Assembly: GCF_029953285.1 (NCBI RefSeq)
Contig: NZ_JASAOI010000048.1
Location: 1 to 64,000, forward strand
Source: Yinghuangia seranimata
GTDB taxonomy: Bacteria > Actinomycetota > Actinomycetes > Streptomycetales > Streptomycetaceae
DNA length: 64,000 bases
Direction: 5' to 3'
Part shown: in pieces, positions 60,588 to 64,000 of the stretch
Layout: every line of letters starts with the position of its first letter
Position numbering within the stretch: position 1 is the first letter of the stretch
Program-made: the position numbers and the translations under genes
Notes under the pieces: model-generated
What the model was told of the DNA's origin: nothing
Databases searched by the model: none
The model's input: the letters and a program-made list of their open reading frames with translations, nothing else

Positions 60588-61328
60588 CTAGCCGAGCACG
60601 TTGGCGATGTTGGCGACGACGCTGCCCTCCGGCGGAGGCGGTACCGCCGCTTCCGCTTTCAGCCCAGGGCCGAACACGGTGGTGTACGCCGCGTATTCGA
60701 GCAGCCCTCGGTAGAAGTCCCCCGCCTCCAGGCACGTCGTGCTCAGCGACCACAGCGCCGCGTACTCGTCGTCCGGGTGCGGTATCGCTATCTGGATCTG
60801 CCGGAGCGAGACCAGCCCCTCCTTGTCGACGAGCGACGCGGGTGTGCCCGGCACCGGCTCGACCTTCAGCACGCCGTCGGCGATCACCGCGGTGCCCTCC
60901 GCGACGTCGAGTTCGTCGGCCTCGCCGAGCCGGGCGTCGAAGATCCGCCCGATGCCGCGCAGGACCAACTCCCCCGGCACGCCGGTGGGTACCGCCGTCA
61001 GCGTCACCGACGCCGTGGCCAGCGTGCCGTCGTCCAGCGTGTGGACGCCGACCGCCAGGTAGCTGCCGTTCGCGTTGCGGACCTCCTCGATCGCGAGCAT
61101 CGCGGCGTACGCCTGGTCGGCCCACGCCGCGCGCTCGTGCATCTCGAGGTCGCGCCCCATGTCGATGACGACGGCCGCGAACTCCTCGAAGTCCATGTCG
61201 ATGTCGATGCTCAGGAAGCCCGGCAGCGCGCCGAAGGCGACGCCTTCCCACGGGGCGTTCCTGAGCTCATCCGCCGTCACCTCGACGGGGATCGTCGGCC
61301 GCACCGCGGCTTCCGTCGGCGCTTCCAT
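60588..61328 (-). CDS. Unknown soluble protein of the WXG100 cassette
   Basis: 246 residues, acidic, with no membrane helix or signal peptide. Segments such as PWEGVAFGALPGFLSIDID, YLAVGVHTLDDGTLATASVT and LVSLRQIQIAIPHPDDEYAA look like an alpha/beta domain. The placement recalls EspG-like or other dedicated chaperones of type VII substrates, but similarity to any of these is not visible, so the role is open: chaperone, immunity protein or effector accessory. ATG 61328 has GGAGG. It lies 25 nt after the large WXG-type gene and 46 nt before the membrane protein. Confidence 0.7.
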   Translation of the reverse strand: MEAPTEAAVRPTIPVEVTADELRNAPWEGVAFGALPGFLSIDIDMDFEEFAAVVIDMGRDLEMHERAAWADQAYAAMLAIEEVRNANGSYLAVGVHTLDDGTLATASVTLTAVPTGVPGELVLRGIGRIFDARLGEADELDVAEGTAVIADGVLKVEPVPGTPASLVDKEGLVSLRQIQIAIPHPDDEYAALWSLSTTCLEAGDFYRGLLEYAAYTTVFGPGLKAEAAVPPPPEGSVVANIANVLG

Positions 61329-61353
61329 GTGCACCTCCACTCCGGCTCCGAGG

Positions 61354-62610
61354 TCAGCCGACACGGAGGACGTTCTTGATGATCGCGTACGCGCTGCCCG
61401 CGCCGGCCGCGGCCGTGCCGCCGTCGACGGCAGCCTTCGCGTCGCCGGGGATCAGGCTCGGCATGCCCAGGTCGTTGAGCACGTCGTGGCCGGAGGACAC
61501 GACGCCGATGCCGCCCGTGACCTTGCCGAACACGCTCGGCGTGCCCTTCAGCAGCGGGGTCATGCGGGTCGGCACCTTGGCCAGGTTGGTGCCGAACGTC
61601 GACGCCGCGGTCCCGGCCTTGCCGAGGGCGCCGAGCGCGGCGGGCGCGTGGACGCCTGCCTTGACCGCGCCGCTCGCGGCACGCGCCAGCGGGCCGGCCA
61701 TCGGGATCATGCCGATCGCGTCGCCCGCAAGCGTCGCGATCGCGCCCGGATCACCGCTGAACGCGGCCTTCCGCGTGGCCGGGTCCATCAGGTGGGCGCC
61801 GAGCGCGCCGGCGCTGAGGGCACCCGCGAGGAGAACGGTGCCGACACCGGCCGTCGACACGGTCAGCGCGACGAGCGCCACACCGGCCGCCGCCCAGGCC
61901 AGGACGTCGCCGATGTGCTTCCAGTCGGCCATCCAGTGGACCGCGGAGCCGAGCGCGTCGCCGACCTTGGACCAGAAGCTCTTGTGCGGCTTGGACGGCG
62001 CGATGTTGTCGGCCGTGTCGAGCTTCGCGGACACCGACTTGGCGTCGTCCTCGTGCCGCGTCTCGAGCTCGTGCGCGCGCCGGACGACCGAGTCGTACTC
62101 GTCCTTCGCGGCCTTGACGTCCTGGTCCGCCTGCGCGACCGCCGCCTGCGCGTTGTTGTACCGGGTCTGCAGGTTGCTCAGCTCGGCGTCGGTGTTCGCC
62201 TTGGTGCCGGCCAGCGCCAGGTCCGGGTTGCCGCGGGCGTCGGCCGACGCGTGCCCGGCCTTGTCGAGCTTGTCCTTTGCGGTCTTCGCCTCGCCGTCCA
62301 GCTTCGTCGCGTCGGACTGGAAGCCGGTCAGGTCGCCCTTCCAGCCGGACAGGGCCGTGATGGCCTGGCCTATGGACTCACGCGCCTTGTCGAGCTTGCC
62401 CGGCAGCTTGTCGGACAGCTGGCCGCGGAACTTGGTCGCCGCGTCGCCCTGCCACATCTGGCTGTCGGCCGCGGCCACGCCGCGCACGGTGGTGCCCGCG
62501 TCCTCGAGCGCCTTCTGCGCCTTGGTGAGCACATCGACCATGTGCCCGATGGTGTCGACGTTCCCGCGCGCGGGGTTGAACCCGAGGTTCGGATAGTTGG
62601 ACGGTGCCAT
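61354..62610 (-). CDS. Large WXG100-like protein, putative type VII secretion substrate
   Basis: 418 residues. The N-terminal 110 form a helical hairpin with MWQGDAATKFRGQL (a W-x-G motif), the WXG100/LXG-like secretion domain. A long coiled-coil region follows (about 110-200: TRYNNAQAAVAQADQDVKAA). The rest, about 220-418, contains hydrophobic Ala/Gly-rich helices (DVLAWAAAGVALVALTVSTA, AGDAIGMIPMAGPLARAAS) without a recognisable toxin. It may be a pore-forming or scaffolding effector. ATG 62610 has GGGGAG. It follows a small WXG100 gene by 27 nt, the usual partner arrangement. Confidence 0.82.
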   Translation of the reverse strand: MAPSNYPNLGFNPARGNVDTIGHMVDVLTKAQKALEDAGTTVRGVAAADSQMWQGDAATKFRGQLSDKLPGKLDKARESIGQAITALSGWKGDLTGFQSDATKLDGEAKTAKDKLDKAGHASADARGNPDLALAGTKANTDAELSNLQTRYNNAQAAVAQADQDVKAAKDEYDSVVRRAHELETRHEDDAKSVSAKLDTADNIAPSKPHKSFWSKVGDALGSAVHWMADWKHIGDVLAWAAAGVALVALTVSTAGVGTVLLAGALSAGALGAHLMDPATRKAAFSGDPGAIATLAGDAIGMIPMAGPLARAASGAVKAGVHAPAALGALGKAGTAASTFGTNLAKVPTRMTPLLKGTPSVFGKVTGGIGVVSSGHDVLNDLGMPSLIPGDAKAAVDGGTAAAGAGSAYAIIKNVLRVG

Positions 62611-62637
62611 GCTTCGAACTCCCCGTGGTGGTTGTCG

Positions 62638-62940
62638 CTACTGGCCCGGCATCGGGAACAGCGTGGCGAGCGTCTTATCGGTCTCGGAGTACGCCTTCAC
62701 CACTTCCTCGAGGCCCTTGAGGGTGTCCTCGATGTCCTTGTGGATCTGGTCGAGCCCGTACTGCCAGTGCTTGTAGAAGTCGTTGCAGGTGTCGTCGAGC
62801 TTCTTCGTCCCGACGTTGTCCGCACCGCCGGTGGAGTGCATGGCCTCCAGGCCCTCGCGCATGTCGTTCTCTGCGGTGTGCAGTTTGTTGATCATGCCCC
62901 GCAGCGTTTCCACATCGACGCGAAACGACGGACTTCCCAT
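62638..62940 (-). CDS. Small WXG100 (ESAT-6-like) protein
   Basis: 100 residues, all helical: FRVDVETLRGMINKLHTAEN, then a turn and FYKHWQYGLDQIHKDIEDTL, ending with Tyr-x-x-x-Asp/Glu (AYSETDK) that resembles the YxxxD/E type VII export signal. The usual WxG turn is replaced by HWQYG. Such proteins dimerise, often with a larger WXG substrate, as encoded next. ATG 62940 has GGGGG. It is the first gene of the leftward cassette; the gap upstream (147 nt) probably holds the promoter. Confidence 0.82.
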   Translation of the reverse strand: MGSPSFRVDVETLRGMINKLHTAENDMREGLEAMHSTGGADNVGTKKLDDTCNDFYKHWQYGLDQIHKDIEDTLKGLEEVVKAYSETDKTLATLFPMPGQ

Positions 62941-63087
62941 GTGGCTTCACCCCCGTGAGCTGCCATTTGTCGGTCTCAGGGACCCGGGGAGGGGTCCGAA
63001 GTCCGGCAGCCTACAGCGCGCCGGGCCCAGCGGTCGGGTTGGTGCGCGTCCCGGCCACCGGGCCCGGCTGTCCGCCGAGCGGTCCGG

Positions 63088-64000
63088 TCAGGGCGCCGTG
63101 ACGACCCTGGCGGTGACGGTGGACGCGCTGCCGCGGGCCGGCGGCGGTGCGATCCACAACTGGTACTCACCCGTGGTGGAGAGCGTCCTGCCGTTGAGGA
63201 CCGACGTCGGGTCCCAGTTGCTGTAGCTGGTGACCGACGTGACGTACTGGCCCTTGGGGTCGCGCAGTTCGAACGTCGTCCCCCACGGCCCGGACGCGCT
63301 CAGGCTGACCTTCTGGCCGGCGTTCGCGGTGAACGACACCGCCGCCTGGCGGCCGCCGGCCGCGACGTTCAGCGTCGTGCCCGCCCCGTCCACCGCGATG
63401 GTGGCGGCGTCGCGGCTGCCGTAGAGCTGGACGGTGGAGGCCGGGTTGTCGTTGAACTGCGGATCGGCTTCCAGGACGTAGGTTCCGGGTTCGGCGAGCG
63501 TGCGCGGGCTGATCAGCATGTTGCGGTTGCTGTCCCACTCGGTGGCGGTGAGGATCGTGTCGCCGCGCGGGCCGTAGAGCGTCCAGTGGCGGTAGAGGCC
63601 GCTGTTCGCCGCCGCGTAGAACAGCTGGTTCGCGTTCGGGGACTGGAAGGTGACGCGGGTGCGCTGCCCCCACTTCGTCCCGGTGGCCGTGGCCGCGGGC
63701 CCGTCGATCGTCGCCGCGGCCGTGGGGATGTCGCTGAGGACGCGGAACAGCGACGTGTCGGTCTGCCGCGCGTCGAGCCGCGCCTTCACGGTGTACGTGC
63801 CGGTCGTGCCGAGCTGAGTGCGGTCGAAAAGCGCCACGCGGCCCGACGACGTCTCGGTGTCCCAGCGCAGCGACTTGCCGGACGGGTCGAACAGCTCGTA
63901 GTAGCTGACGCCCGGCGCCTGTCCGGCGAAGTAGACGTTCTGGCCCGCGGTGCCCTGGAAGGTGACCTGGGTGTGCTGGCCCCACTTGACGGTGACCGGC
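63088..64000 (-). CDS. Repeat-containing surface or secreted protein, 3' part
   Basis: The 3' end of a gene running off the window; at least 303 residues are visible. They form about three beta-rich repeats of roughly 95-100 residues, each with a W-G-Q or similar opening (VKWGQHTQVTFQGTAGQNVY, TKWGQRTRVTFQSPNANQLF and RQAAVSFTANAGQKVSLSAS) and an ending like TGTYTVKA / PGTYVLEADP / TGEYQLWIA. The pattern is that of pre-peptidase or Ig-like beta-sandwich repeats in large exported proteins. The N-terminus and any enzyme domain lie outside. It is upstream of the WXG100 cassette on the same strand. Confidence 0.78.
   Translation of the reverse strand, partial: PVTVKWGQHTQVTFQGTAGQNVYFAGQAPGVSYYELFDPSGKSLRWDTETSSGRVALFDRTQLGTTGTYTVKARLDARQTDTSLFRVLSDIPTAAATIDGPAATATGTKWGQRTRVTFQSPNANQLFYAAANSGLYRHWTLYGPRGDTILTATEWDSNRNMLISPRTLAEPGTYVLEADPQFNDNPASTVQLYGSRDAATIAVDGAGTTLNVAAGGRQAAVSFTANAGQKVSLSASGPWGTTFELRDPKGQYVTSVTSYSNWDPTSVLNGRTLSTTGEYQLWIAPPPARGSASTVTARVVTAP

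Overview
The window is a 64 kb piece of a high-GC actinobacterial chromosome, clearly above 70% G+C by eye. Third codon positions are strongly G/C-biased and GTG starts are frequent. Diagnostic genes are a fused FO synthase (FbiC), LLM-class F420-type oxidoreductases, stand-alone MHYT proteins, LGFP-repeat and WXG100 proteins, and an actinobacterial dihydroxyacetone PTS. A Streptomycetales-like or related soil actinomycete fits; the genus cannot be fixed from the sequence alone. I see no phage, insertion sequence or CRISPR array. The single tRNA (Val, CAC) has no integrase beside it.

Layout. 0-10 kb: Rieske lipoprotein, membrane-anchored Mrr-type nuclease, tRNA-Val, P450, VOC protein, DUF4383 protein, CoA-transferase, a DHA2 drug exporter divergent from its TetR regulator across five evenly spaced operators, and a second MFS transporter. 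10-15 kb: P1-family peptidase, then two MHYT membrane sensors flanking an amidase-fold protein whose catalytic residues appear lost. 15-21 kb: nitronate monooxygenase and an acyl-CoA synthetase / DUF35 / thiolase / thiolase operon; the first gene of each unit carries the same leaderless promoter element. 21-25 kb: three tandem acyltransferase-3 membrane proteins, the third degenerate. 25-30 kb: PIG-L deacetylase and a translationally coupled ABC exporter plus NarL/DesK-type two-component operon behind a perfect 30-bp palindrome.

30-39 kb: secreted sugar dehydrogenase with PKD and LGFP repeats, flavin reductase, TerD, a large VWA membrane protein and two small unknown proteins. 39-43 kb: alpha/beta hydrolase, SRPBCC protein, CYP125/142-like P450, SDR and MarR regulator. 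43-48 kb: complete dihydroxyacetone phosphorylation module, with DhaM and HPr on the minus strand divergent from DhaK, DhaL and a dedicated Enzyme I with a repeat-rich N-terminal extension. 48-52 kb: alcohol dehydrogenase, hexapeptide acyltransferase, exported SurE, ADP-ribosylglycohydrolase. 52-60 kb: FbiC, D-aminoacylase-type amidohydrolase, LLM oxidoreductase, enoyl-CoA hydratase, methyltransferase with twin operators. 60-64 kb: a four-gene WXG100/type VII secretion-type cassette and the 3' end of a repeat-containing protein running off the window.

Working together: the catabolic genes (two P450s, CaiB-type CoA-transferase, FadD, DUF35 with thiolases, SDR, enoyl-CoA hydratase, nitronate monooxygenase, F420 oxidoreductase) suggest degradation of lipid or terpenoid-like acids through CoA thioesters. 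FbiC makes the deazaflavin precursor of F420, the probable cofactor of the LLM enzyme. The best candidates for undescribed biology are the MHYT / dead-amidase / MHYT cluster, the shared leaderless promoter element, a small dispersed repeat read in frame inside two proteins, and the secretion cassette.
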